Positions 1 through 8,690 of a stretch of 22,574 bases of DNA are shown here, one piece after another. The first letter of the stretch is position 1, and each line of letters opens with the position of its first letter. The translations under genes and the position numbers were made by a program. The DNA is from a virus: the IMG/VR virus record IMGVR_UViG_3300042534_000370, positions 1 through 22,574 of that record, one strand, 5' to 3'. The notes beneath the pieces were generated by a model, which made no database searches, was not told the origin of the DNA, and worked only from the letters and a program-made list of their open reading frames with translations.

Positions 1-2
1 TT

Positions 3-107
3 GACGGTGTACTGATACCTGCTTATACAACATTAGTATTAATAGGAACAGCACCAATAGTAGTAAATGAAACGTATGTAGCTATTGATTTATTAATAAA
101 TCCATAA
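3..107 (+). CDS. C-terminal fragment of an upstream gene (5' end outside window)
   Basis: An open frame runs from the window edge to TAA at 105-107 and encodes about 34 residues ending in AIDLLINP. It has no start codon here, so it is the 3' end of a gene that begins to the left. The fragment is hydrophobic and rich in Val, Ile and Thr (for example TTLVLIGTAPIVV), a composition common in beta-rich virion proteins. The next gene starts 4 bases later, so the two are probably co-transcribed. No function can be assigned from so short a piece, and a structural role is inferred only from position and composition. Confidence 0.55.
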   Translation, partial: DGVLIPAYTTLVLIGTAPIVVNETYVAIDLLINP

Positions 108-110
108 ACT

Positions 111-626
111 ATGATAATAAAACTATTTGACATACAAAATAATGTTATTGTTCCTACAGAACATTGTTATACATTAAAATCTCTTAAAGATATAATGGAT
201 GAGTATCCGGAAGATCATCTTAAGATATATCAATACCTGTTCTACATGACATGTCCTAATCCGGATTTAAATCCATTCTTCTATACACCGGAGAATGATA
301 AAGAAGATTTAATATTAAAAGAAATACAAGCAGCTTTTTCTCCAGAAGATAAAAGTATATGGACAGCACTACAGTTTTGTAGAAGAATGTATGAGACTCC
401 TACATCAAGAGCATATGCAGGTATTGCTGCTATGTTAGATAGATTAGGTATTTATATGAAGATTACTCCTATTACAGATGGTAGAGATGGTAATATAACA
501 GCTCTTGTATCTGCTGCTAAAAACTATGAAGGTATTAGAACATCATTTAAAGGTGCATATAAAGATCTTCAAGAAGAACAAAAGAGTACAGTACGCGGAG
601 GCCAGGGGCTTGCGTACGATTCTTAA
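111..626 (+). CDS. Unknown 171-residue protein upstream of terminase (possible small terminase subunit)
   Basis: This is a complete 171-residue reading frame 22 bases before the large terminase. The middle looks mostly helical (about residues 70-115, with ALQFCRRMYETPTSRAYAGI), and the C-terminus is polar and charged. I do not recognise a named domain. Many tailed phages encode the small, DNA-recognising terminase subunit directly before the large one, so position and size make that a reasonable guess. However, no clear helix-turn-helix is visible in the sequence. It could equally be a conserved late protein of unknown role. The start at 111 is the first ATG after the upstream stop and fits tight late-gene packing. 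Confidence 0.75.
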   Translation: MIIKLFDIQNNVIVPTEHCYTLKSLKDIMDEYPEDHLKIYQYLFYMTCPNPDLNPFFYTPENDKEDLILKEIQAAFSPEDKSIWTALQFCRRMYETPTSRAYAGIAAMLDRLGIYMKITPITDGRDGNITALVSAAKNYEGIRTSFKGAYKDLQEEQKSTVRGGQGLAYDS

Positions 627-647
627 CTTACTATTAATCAGATACTT

Positions 648-2852
648 ATGGATAATATATACACAGATATACCAACCTGGGATAATGGTACCTGGACTAC
701 TACATCATTTGATTCAAGAGATGAATGGAGAGACTATGTATTAACTTTATTTAAAGAACCGGGTCAATATGAATTTGATGAAGTTACTAATGAGATATTT
801 ATTATTGAGTCAACTAAATTTAGAAAAGATAAAGTATATTGTGTAGCTCCTTTTAAATCTAAAGATTTTATAAACTATTGGGAAGATCAAAAAACTAAGT
901 GTAGACTAGGCGTATTAATTAAATCTAAAAATAAAACTTGGTATCTATCAAGAGATTACTATATGTGGTTAAACTTCTTACCTATCTTTGATAAAGAACA
1001 ACAGAAGTTTGACTTTGCTCAAATAAGAGATGCTCAATATCATATGGCTTTATATGAGATACTAGCAGAGTTATTCTATAAGCATGTTGCTATTCTAAAG
1101 AAAAGACAGATAGCATCTTCTTATTTTCATGCGGGTAAACTTATAAATCAATTATGGTTTGAAGCCGGGGTTACTCTAAAGATGGGTGCTTCACTTAAAG
1201 ATTACATTAATGAGAAAGGTACTTGGAAGTTTTTATCAGAATATGCTGCATTCTTAAATGAACATACTGCATGGTATAGACCTATGTCACCAGACAAAGT
1301 AATGATGTGGCAACAAAAGATTGAGATTAGAAAAGGAGATAGAAAAGCTGAAGTAGGTTTAAAAGGTACTATACAAGGTATGTCTTTTGAAAAAGATCCT
1401 ACTAATGGTGTAGGGGGACCAGTTAAGTTTTTCTTTCATGAAGAAGCCGGAATTGCACCTAAGATGAATACAACCTTTGGATATATTAAACCTGCACTAA
1501 AATCAGGTATGATTACTACAGGATTATTTATTGCTGCAGGATCTGTGGGTGACTTAGATCAATGTGAGCCTCTTAAGAAAATGATATTAGATCCTGAAGC
1601 AAATGAGATATATGCTGTAGAAACAAATCTAATAGATGATGAAGGTACTATAGGTATGTCAGGATTGTTTATACCAGAACAATGGTCAATGCCTCCCTAT
1701 ATAGATGATTATGGTAATAGTTTAGTAGAAGAATCTCTTGTAGCATTAGATGAGTATTTTGAGAAGATAAAGAAAACAATGGATCCTGAAGATTATCAGT
1801 TAGAGATATCTCAGCACCCAAGAAATATAGCAGAAGCATTTAGACATAGAAAAGTATCTAAGTTTCCGTCTCACTTAGTAACTGCACAGATAAGAAGAAT
1901 AGAAGATAAAGAATATGGATATGAGTATCTAGATATTTTTAGAGATGAAACCGGTAAAGTAAAAACAAAAGATAGTAATAAATTACCTATTAGAGAATTT
2001 CCAATGACTAAAAAGACTGAAGATAAAACAGGAGTTTTAGTAGTATGGGAAAGACCACAAGGTAATCCAGGATTTGGACAGTACTATGCATCAATTGACC
2101 CGGTAGCAGAAGGAAAGACAACTACCTCAGACTCACTATGTTCTATATATGTAATGAAAGCTCCAGTAGAAGTAACTAAGGTTACAGGTGTTGATACTGA
2201 AACATATATAGAAGAAGATAAAATAGTAGCAGCATGGTGTGGTAGATTTGATGATATTAAGCAAACACATGAAAGATTAGAGATGATCATTGAATGGTAT
2301 AATGCTTGGACAGTAGTAGAGAATAACATCTCTCACTTTATCAATTACATGATATCAAAAAAGAAGCAAAGATACCTAGTACAGAAAGATCAAATAATGT
2401 TTCTTAAAGATCTTGGTGCTAATAAAAGTGTATTCCAAGATTATGGTTGGAGAAATACTGGAGTACTATTTAAGCATCATTTACTAAGTTATGTAATAGA
2501 ATATACTAAAGAAGAATTAGATACAGTAACAAAAGAGGATGGTACTATAGTTAAAACTAAATATGGTATTGAAAGAATTCCAGATATCATGTTACTCAAA
2601 GAAATGCATGCATATGTAGACGGACTCAACGTGGATAGGTTAGTAGCCTTCTCTGCACTAGTTGCTTTTATGAGAATACAACAAGCAAATAGAGGATACA
2701 CTAAGAAAGTAATCATGGATGATGCAGGTAAAAATTTGGAAAAGTCAAAAAATTTGTATAAATTAACTAGTAATCCTTTCCGTAATTTAGGGAAAGGAAT
2801 GCGTGTTAATGGAGAGTTATTCAGGAAAAGCGCATTTAAAAATTTTAAATAA
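648..2852 (+). CDS. terL: Terminase large subunit (packaging ATPase and headful nuclease)
   Basis: This 734-residue protein is the motor that cuts concatemeric phage DNA and pumps it through the portal into the prohead. Its N-terminal ATPase half has a Walker A-like stretch near residues 150-163 (KKRQIASSYFHAG), which is degenerate and lacks a canonical GK[ST]. The Walker B strand with catalytic acid is FFFHEEAG at 261-268 (E265/E266). The C-terminal half is an RNase H-fold nuclease with acidic residues in three expected places: D484 in YYASIDPVAEG, E558 in VVENN, and D663 in NVDRLVAFSAL. The length fits crAss-like and related large terminases. The portal gene follows after 5 bases, as expected for the packaging module. 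Arginine is encoded almost entirely by AGA, unlike in the capsid gene. Confidence 0.93.
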   Translation: MDNIYTDIPTWDNGTWTTTSFDSRDEWRDYVLTLFKEPGQYEFDEVTNEIFIIESTKFRKDKVYCVAPFKSKDFINYWEDQKTKCRLGVLIKSKNKTWYLSRDYYMWLNFLPIFDKEQQKFDFAQIRDAQYHMALYEILAELFYKHVAILKKRQIASSYFHAGKLINQLWFEAGVTLKMGASLKDYINEKGTWKFLSEYAAFLNEHTAWYRPMSPDKVMMWQQKIEIRKGDRKAEVGLKGTIQGMSFEKDPTNGVGGPVKFFFHEEAGIAPKMNTTFGYIKPALKSGMITTGLFIAAGSVGDLDQCEPLKKMILDPEANEIYAVETNLIDDEGTIGMSGLFIPEQWSMPPYIDDYGNSLVEESLVALDEYFEKIKKTMDPEDYQLEISQHPRNIAEAFRHRKVSKFPSHLVTAQIRRIEDKEYGYEYLDIFRDETGKVKTKDSNKLPIREFPMTKKTEDKTGVLVVWERPQGNPGFGQYYASIDPVAEGKTTTSDSLCSIYVMKAPVEVTKVTGVDTETYIEEDKIVAAWCGRFDDIKQTHERLEMIIEWYNAWTVVENNISHFINYMISKKKQRYLVQKDQIMFLKDLGANKSVFQDYGWRNTGVLFKHHLLSYVIEYTKEELDTVTKEDGTIVKTKYGIERIPDIMLLKEMHAYVDGLNVDRLVAFSALVAFMRIQQANRGYTKKVIMDDAGKNLEKSKNLYKLTSNPFRNLGKGMRVNGELFRKSAFKNFK

Positions 2853-2857
2853 AAGAT

Positions 2858-5608
2858 ATGCAGGTTATCAACGCGTTGCAAGCTAAGGCTGGTGCAAAAG
2901 TAAAACAAAATAGACTGGGTAGTGTTACTCAACCATTACAGTTTATCCCTAAGTCAGAAAAGGATGATCATTGGGCTGCATGGAATTTAGATTGGTTAGA
3001 GTGGCAAGGACTCAAACAGATCCGTAGAAATGCCCGGAGACTAATGAAGAACTATAAACTTGCTAAAGGTATTATAGATAAGACAGATTATATCATAGAA
3101 GATGATAATGAATACAGAGATATTATAGATACACTTACTAAGGAAGATGCAACAGCATTAGAACTTAAGTTTTATCCTATTATACCTAATGTAATTAATG
3201 TTCTTGTAGCTGAGTTTGCTAAGAGATCCACTAAACTTACATATAGAGCTGTTGATGAGTTCTCATATAATGAGATGATTGAGCAAAAAAGATCTATGGT
3301 AGAAGAGACTTTGATGTCTGAAGCACAAGTTAAAATTAAAAGTGCAATGATGGAACAGGGTTTAGATCCTGAATCAGAAGAAGCACAACAAGAATTAAAT
3401 CCAGAAAAATTAAAAACACTACCAGAAATTGAAGCTTTCTTTAAGAAAGACTATAGATCAATGGTAGAAGAGTGGGCTACACATCAACATAAAGTAGATG
3501 TTGGTAGATTCAGAATAGAAGAATTAGAAGAAAGAGCTTTTAGAGATATGCTTATTACAGATAGAGAGTTCTGGCATATGCGCATGATGGAAGATGATTA
3601 TGAAGTAGAACTATGGAATCCAGTATTATGTTTCTATCACAAATCCCCGGATGCTAGATACATATCACAATCTAACTTTGTAGGTAAAACTGATATGATG
3701 ACTGTAGCAGATGTTATAGATAGATATGGATATCTTATGACTCTGGAGCAAATGGAGTCCTTAGAAGCTATCTATCCTATAAGATCAGCAGGTTATAACA
3801 TTGGTGGATACCAGAATGATGGTACTTTCTATGATGGTACTAAGAGTCATGAGTGGAATACTAACATGCCTTCACTAGGAATGCGTCAATTAACTACTGC
3901 TATGGCTAACTCAGCACATAATGGTGGAGATATTATTAACTATATTTTATCAGAAGGAGAAGACTACTATGAACAAGGTACAGCATACTTATTAAGAGTA
4001 TCTACTGCATATTGGAAATCTCAACGTAAAGTAGGACATCTTACTAAAGTAGCAGATAACGGACAAGTTACTGTAGAGATAGTATCAGAAGAATATAAAG
4101 TTATAGATAAACCTATATATGATACTAGGTTATTTAAGAATAAAACTAAAGACAATGTAATTCATGGTGATCATATTGATTGGATATGGATTAATGAAGT
4201 ATGGGGTGGTGTAAAAATTGGTCCTAATATCCCATCTTTCTGGGGTATGAACAACCCTGGAGGATTTACTCCTATATATGTAGGTATAGATAAACAAATG
4301 ATTGCACCACTTAAGTTTCAATTTAAAGGTGATAGCAGTATCTATGGATGTAAATTACCAGTAGAAGGTGCTGTATTCTCAGATAGAAATACTAAGTCAA
4401 CTGCATTACTGGATTTAATGAAACCATATCAAATTGGATATAACATTGTAAATAATCAGATAGCAGATATACTAGTAGATGAACTAGGCACAGTTATCTT
4501 ATTGGATCAGAATGCATTACCAAGACACTCAATGGGTGAAGACTGGGGTAAGAATAATCTTGCTAAAGCTTATGTAGCAATGAAGAATTTTCAGATGCTT
4601 CCATTAGATACATCTATAACTAATACAGAGAATGCATTAAACTTTCAGCACTTTCAAAAATTAGATCTAGAACAAACTAGTAGACTTATGTCAAGGATAC
4701 AATTAGCTAATTACTTTAAGCAACAAGCTTATGAAGTAATTGGTGTAAATCCTCAACGTATGGGTCAACAGTTATCTCAAACTACAGCAACTGGAGTTGA
4801 GCAAGCAGTATCTGCATCATATGCACAAACGGAAGTATACTTTATACAACACTGTGATTATTTAATGCCAAGAGTACATCAGATGCGTACAGACTTAGCA
4901 CAGTATTATCATTCTACTAAACCATCTCAAAGACTTACTTATATGACAAGTGCAGATGAGAAAGTAAATTTTGAAGTACATGGTACTGACTTAATGCTTA
5001 GAGACTTAAATATATTTTGTACTACTACTGCTAATCATAGAGCAATACTAGAACAGTTAAAACAAATGTCATTACAAAATAACACTACAGGAGCTTCTAT
5101 ATATGACTTAGGTAAAGTAGTACAATCAGAATCTATTGCAGAACTTAATCATGTACTTAAAGATTCTGAAGCTAAGATACAACAACAAAAACAACAAGAA
5201 CAACAAAATGCTCAGCAAATGCAACAAGAAATGCTTGCATCTCAAGAAAAACAAAAACAAATGGATATACAATCTAGAGCTGAAGAACAAGGTAGACAAC
5301 TTGAAAACAATGTTGTTGTTGCTGAAATTAGAGCTGCAGGATTTGGTGCAGCAGTTGATGTTAATAAAAATGAAATATCTGATTATCAAGACTCTATGAA
5401 GGACTTGCGTCAAACACAACAATACCAAGATCAAGTACAACTCAATAGACAAAAAGAAGATAATAAAATTATGAATCAAAATTCTAAAAATGAGATTGAA
5501 AGAGAAAAGCTTCAAGTACAAAGAGAAATAGCAGATAAGCAATTACAAATAGCCCAAACAAATAAAAATAGATTTGATAAGGGGGGCAGTAAAGATAAAA
5601 AATCTTAG
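2858..5608 (+). CDS. Portal protein
   Basis: This 916-residue protein directly follows the terminase and precedes the scaffold and capsid genes, which is the canonical portal position. Portals form the dodecameric ring at one vertex through which DNA is packaged and ejected. The body (residues 1 to about 767) is mixed helical and beta, with an early basic helix (QIRRNARRLMKNYKLAKGI) and many aromatic residues. I recognise the overall style of Bacteroidota-phage portals rather than one diagnostic motif. From about residue 768 to the end, the protein is a Gln-, Lys- and Glu-rich, predicted coiled-coil region with many QQ pairs, finishing in a basic tail (GGSKDKKS). This extension makes it longer than typical portals and could form the crown or barrel, or an internal tail that contacts packaged DNA. 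Confidence 0.85.
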   Translation: MQVINALQAKAGAKVKQNRLGSVTQPLQFIPKSEKDDHWAAWNLDWLEWQGLKQIRRNARRLMKNYKLAKGIIDKTDYIIEDDNEYRDIIDTLTKEDATALELKFYPIIPNVINVLVAEFAKRSTKLTYRAVDEFSYNEMIEQKRSMVEETLMSEAQVKIKSAMMEQGLDPESEEAQQELNPEKLKTLPEIEAFFKKDYRSMVEEWATHQHKVDVGRFRIEELEERAFRDMLITDREFWHMRMMEDDYEVELWNPVLCFYHKSPDARYISQSNFVGKTDMMTVADVIDRYGYLMTLEQMESLEAIYPIRSAGYNIGGYQNDGTFYDGTKSHEWNTNMPSLGMRQLTTAMANSAHNGGDIINYILSEGEDYYEQGTAYLLRVSTAYWKSQRKVGHLTKVADNGQVTVEIVSEEYKVIDKPIYDTRLFKNKTKDNVIHGDHIDWIWINEVWGGVKIGPNIPSFWGMNNPGGFTPIYVGIDKQMIAPLKFQFKGDSSIYGCKLPVEGAVFSDRNTKSTALLDLMKPYQIGYNIVNNQIADILVDELGTVILLDQNALPRHSMGEDWGKNNLAKAYVAMKNFQMLPLDTSITNTENALNFQHFQKLDLEQTSRLMSRIQLANYFKQQAYEVIGVNPQRMGQQLSQTTATGVEQAVSASYAQTEVYFIQHCDYLMPRVHQMRTDLAQYYHSTKPSQRLTYMTSADEKVNFEVHGTDLMLRDLNIFCTTTANHRAILEQLKQMSLQNNTTGASIYDLGKVVQSESIAELNHVLKDSEAKIQQQKQQEQQNAQQMQQEMLASQEKQKQMDIQSRAEEQGRQLENNVVVAEIRAAGFGAAVDVNKNEISDYQDSMKDLRQTQQYQDQVQLNRQKEDNKIMNQNSKNEIEREKLQVQREIADKQLQIAQTNKNRFDKGGSKDKKS

Positions 5609-5723
5609 TTAGCTATATAGTGCTAAAAATAATTTTTAAAATAATGAATATTTTAAATTTTAGAAGTTTATTTGTATAGAATTATGTATATTAAATTAAT
5701 AACCAATAATAATAACCAACAAT
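5609..5723 (+). promoter_or_regulatory. Portal-scaffold intergenic leader with TATATTAA box and AACCAACA leader
   Basis: This 115-base, extremely AT-rich gap holds a weak hairpin (TTAGC at 5609-5613 with GCTAA at 5622-5626, then a short T run), TATATTAA at 5687-5694, and a leader with AACCAATAAT at 5701-5710 and AACCAACA at 5714-5721 just before the ATG. The TATATTAA box also occurs before the genes at 13195, 17739 and 21088. The leader is nearly identical to the one before 8691. No clear -33 TTTG sits 19-21 bases upstream of the box, so the promoter call is tentative. The leader repeat is direct observation. Confidence 0.4.
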
Positions 5724-6965
5724 ATGAGTGAAGATAATAATGCACAGAATCTTACAACGGTAAGTGAAGTAGATGTAGACTTAGATGCAATGTTTGGAAT
5801 GCCAGGTGCAGAAAATGTAATGTTACCAGAAGATGGTAAAGAACCTGAAAAACCAAAAACAATGTTTACTAAAGAGATAGTAGACACCACGTTCCTTGAC
5901 ACACCTGGTAAAGAAGCCCCAAAGGTAACTGCACAGGAAAAAGTAGAAATTAATGAGACTATAGATGAACTTAATGGTTTAATTTCTCAAGAAGAAGATG
6001 CTGGTAATAAAGGTAGACCAAAGGTTGATAAATCTGGACTATATGAATTAGCACAAAAAATGATTGAGGAAGGTAGTTTAGTAGGATTTGATGATGATAA
6101 AGATCTAGAAGATTATACTACTAAAGATTTTAGAGAGTTGTTTGAAGCTAATTTTCAAGAAAGAGAAAATAAGATTAGAGAGAATACTCCAAAAGAATTT
6201 TTTAATGCCTTACCAGAAGAGTTACAAGTAGCAGCTAAATATGTTGCAGATGGTGGACAAGATCTTAAAGGTTTATTTAGATCACTTGCACATGTTGAAG
6301 AGATATTTCAATTAGATGCTGAAAATGAAGATCATCAAGCAGAAATAGCAAGACAATATCTTTATGCAACTAACTTTGGTGATGCAGAAGAAATAGAAGC
6401 TGAGATTGAAGATTGGGCAGATATGAATAAGCTTGAACAAAAAGCTAAACAGTTTAAGCCTAAGTTGGATAGAATGCAAGAAGAAATTATTGCTAGACAA
6501 CTTGCAGATCAAGAAAATAAAAAACAACAACAAGCTCATCAAGCAAAACAATACATGGATAATGTATATGATGTATTGTCAGTTGGGGAATTAGGTGGTG
6601 TAAAACTTGATAAGAAATTACAAAGTATGTTATACACTGGATTAGTACAACCTAACTATCCTTCTATATCAGGAAGACCAACTAACATGTTAGGCCATCT
6701 TTTAGAGAAGTATCAGTTTGTTGAACCAAGACATGATTTAATTGCTGAAGCTTTATGGTTACTTGCTGATCCTGTAGGATATAAAGCAAAGTTACAAGAG
6801 CAAGGTGGAAAAGCAGCTACAGAAAAAACTGTAAGAATGCTTAAGACAGAAGAAGCAAGAAAAATATCTTCAACTTCAAATGAAGAAGAAGAAAACAAGA
6901 CTAGAAAAACAGGACAAAGAACCATACCTAGAAATTCAGGTGGTAGTATGTTCAGAAGATTTTAA
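5724..6965 (+). CDS. Probable head scaffold / assembly protein
   Basis: This 413-residue protein lies between portal and major capsid protein, the usual scaffold position. It is strongly acidic in the N-terminal and central parts (EVDVDLDAMFG, and long Glu/Asp-rich helices about residues 200-260, including EEIEAEIEDWADMNKLEQKAK) and contains likely coiled coil through about residue 275. The C-terminus turns basic and ends in GGSMFRRF. An acidic, helical body with a basic capsid-binding tail is the classical scaffold architecture. There is no visible protease motif. The conserved-looking segment around residues 300-355 (VQPNYPSISGRPTNML and the following helices) may be a folded domain. The function is inferred from position and composition. 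Confidence 0.65.
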   Translation: MSEDNNAQNLTTVSEVDVDLDAMFGMPGAENVMLPEDGKEPEKPKTMFTKEIVDTTFLDTPGKEAPKVTAQEKVEINETIDELNGLISQEEDAGNKGRPKVDKSGLYELAQKMIEEGSLVGFDDDKDLEDYTTKDFRELFEANFQERENKIRENTPKEFFNALPEELQVAAKYVADGGQDLKGLFRSLAHVEEIFQLDAENEDHQAEIARQYLYATNFGDAEEIEAEIEDWADMNKLEQKAKQFKPKLDRMQEEIIARQLADQENKKQQQAHQAKQYMDNVYDVLSVGELGGVKLDKKLQSMLYTGLVQPNYPSISGRPTNMLGHLLEKYQFVEPRHDLIAEALWLLADPVGYKAKLQEQGGKAATEKTVRMLKTEEARKISSTSNEEEENKTRKTGQRTIPRNSGGSMFRRF

Positions 6966-6993
6966 TATAATAATAAACAAATAAACAATAAAA

Positions 6994-8610
6994 ATGGCAA
7001 CTCCAGTTTTAAACAATGGTATATTCCTGCGTGATACAGCTTATGCAGCTTCATCACACGTGGATTCATATCACCTTGTGAACATGCTGAAAGATGCTGA
7101 GCCGATGGACCTTGGCCCAGTAGACTTATGGGCAATGGCACAGAAAGTAGAAATGCCTCTTTATCAGCTATCTAGCTTTGGAGGTAAAAACGTTATCAAT
7201 GTAGATAATGCACGTGGTGAGTACAAATGGCAAACTCCAGTATCAATTGATCTTCCTTACATCATTGAAGACATTGAACCAGAGAATGACTTTAAAGGTG
7301 TTGAAGGTACTACTTTCAAGATCAAACTTAACAAGCGTGAATTTGGACATGGTGATATTATTACTTATGACAAATACAATGGTGTTGAGATGTACATCAC
7401 TGCTGATGATATTCTTCCTATTGGAGATGGTTTCATCTATACAGTGCAATTAGTTAACAATGATAACTATAAGTATATTGATAACAAGTATTTGGCTAAT
7501 GGTACTAAAGTATTCCGTAAAGGTTCTGCACGTGGTGAATATGGTGAAAGATTCTCTGACATCATTACTAACACAGGTTTCCGTGAATTCTACAACTTTG
7601 TAGGAGGTGCTGAAGCTCACGTACATTATTCTATCTCATCACGTGCTGACTTGATGATCAAAGGTGGAATGAATGCAGATGGAACAGTTCCTGTAACTGA
7701 AATCTGGAGAACATTTGATAAGAACATTGATCCAGCTATTTCTTCTTTAGAGGACATGGTTAAGACAATGGGTAAAGACACAGTTAAAAAAGCATTTGAC
7801 AATGGTGATTTGTCACGTACTTTCTTGACTAACATGGAAGCAGCTCACTTAACTAAAATTGCTACGGATATTGAGACTTACCTTATGTGGGGTCATGGTG
7901 GACGTGTACGTCAAGATGGACCAGATGATGTTAGATTGTCTGTAGGTCTTTGGAAGCAATTGGATAACTCTTACAAAAGAGTATACAATAAAAATAACTT
8001 CACATTGGATTTATTCCGTGGAGAGATTTATAACTTCTTCAATGGTAAAGTTGAATTCCAAGGTCCAGATCCTAAACGTTCTCTAGTAGTTCAAACAGGT
8101 ATGGGTGGAATGAGAATGGTAAATGAAGCTATTAAACGTGAGGCAATGTCTTCAGGTTTATTAATTCAAGCTGCTGATATTGGTGCAATCACTGGTAAAG
8201 GAATGGACTTGAATTTTGGATTTGCTTACACTTCTTATGTTATTCCTTTCTTGGCTAATGTTAAGTTTGTATTGAATCCAGCATTTGATAACATTCACAC
8301 AAATGATATTGAAAACCCAATCATTGATGGTTTCCCATTGTCATCTTATTCATTCATTATCTTTGATATCACTGATAATACAAATGATAATATTTATATG
8401 TTGAAATTATCTTGGGATAACCAATTGAAGTGGTGGTATCAAAATGGTACTATGGACTACATGGGACGTACTCAAGGATTCCAATCATCTGGACAATTTA
8501 ACGGATACCGTGTAATGATGTCTCAAACAATGCCTGCTATTTGGGTTAAAGATCCAACTAAAGTATTGAAAATTGTTATGAGAAATCCAGTTACAGGTGG
8601 ATCATTCTAA
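6994..8610 (+). CDS. Major capsid protein (HK97-type fold expected)
   Basis: This 538-residue protein follows the scaffold gene and is closed by a strong terminator, the layout expected for the most abundant virion protein. It would form the hexamers and pentamers of the head shell. The N-terminus (GIFLRDTAYAASSHVDSYH) and the long central alpha/beta region match the style of crAss-like and related Bacteroidota-phage capsid proteins. I cannot verify the fold from sequence alone. Codon use sets it apart: of its arginine codons I count 15 CGT and 6 AGA, whereas the terminase, portal and scaffold genes use AGA almost exclusively. CGT preference is a sign of selection for very efficient translation. 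The A-rich leader AAACAATAAAA precedes the start and no Shine-Dalgarno is present. Confidence 0.88.
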   Translation: MATPVLNNGIFLRDTAYAASSHVDSYHLVNMLKDAEPMDLGPVDLWAMAQKVEMPLYQLSSFGGKNVINVDNARGEYKWQTPVSIDLPYIIEDIEPENDFKGVEGTTFKIKLNKREFGHGDIITYDKYNGVEMYITADDILPIGDGFIYTVQLVNNDNYKYIDNKYLANGTKVFRKGSARGEYGERFSDIITNTGFREFYNFVGGAEAHVHYSISSRADLMIKGGMNADGTVPVTEIWRTFDKNIDPAISSLEDMVKTMGKDTVKKAFDNGDLSRTFLTNMEAAHLTKIATDIETYLMWGHGGRVRQDGPDDVRLSVGLWKQLDNSYKRVYNKNNFTLDLFRGEIYNFFNGKVEFQGPDPKRSLVVQTGMGGMRMVNEAIKREAMSSGLLIQAADIGAITGKGMDLNFGFAYTSYVIPFLANVKFVLNPAFDNIHTNDIENPIIDGFPLSSYSFIIFDITDNTNDNIYMLKLSWDNQLKWWYQNGTMDYMGRTQGFQSSGQFNGYRVMMSQTMPAIWVKDPTKVLKIVMRNPVTGGSF

Positions 8611-8624
8611 TATGTCAAACTAAG

Positions 8625-8657
8625 TGAGGGGGGTAGCAATACCCTTCTCATTTTTTT
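8625..8657 (+). terminator. Rho-independent terminator after the capsid gene
   Basis: The stem pairs TGAGGGGGG (8625-8633) with CCCTTCTCA (8642-8650): nine pairs, two of them G-T, around an 8-base loop. Seven T residues (8651-8657) follow directly. It lies 15 bases after the capsid stop codon and would limit read-through into 8691. Confidence 0.88.
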
Positions 8658-8667
8658 ATTTTTTAAA

Positions 8668-8690
8668 AACCAATAATTAAAACCAACAAA
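8668..8690 (+). promoter_or_regulatory. Repeated A-rich translation leader (AACCAATAAT...AACCAACA)
   Basis: AACCAATAAT (8668-8677) and AACCAACA (8681-8688) stand directly before the ATG at 8691, in the same order and almost the same spacing as before the scaffold gene at 5724. A shorter version (AACCAACA at 15347-15354) precedes the gene at 15358. In Bacteroidota, A-rich unstructured leaders replace the Shine-Dalgarno sequence. The specific repeated sequence suggests a leader family, whose function is inferred. Confidence 0.5.

Noticed and set aside
505-744. Forward 79-codon frame bridging the 171-residue gene and the terminase
   Set aside because: It overlaps two genes in another frame and has no plausible start context or domain. 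I see no frameshift evidence linking the neighbours.
2084-2932. Reverse-strand open frames of 81 and 147 codons over the terminase/portal junction
   Set aside because: They lie antisense to the well-supported terminase and portal genes, have low-complexity hydrophobic translations and no leader; they are shadows of AT-rich coding DNA.
5126-5542. Antisense frame (138 codons) and a second forward frame over the Gln-rich end of the portal gene
   Set aside because: The repetitive CAA/AAA codons keep the other frames open. The products are Leu/Phe- or Asn/Lys-rich low-complexity sequence without recognisable domains.
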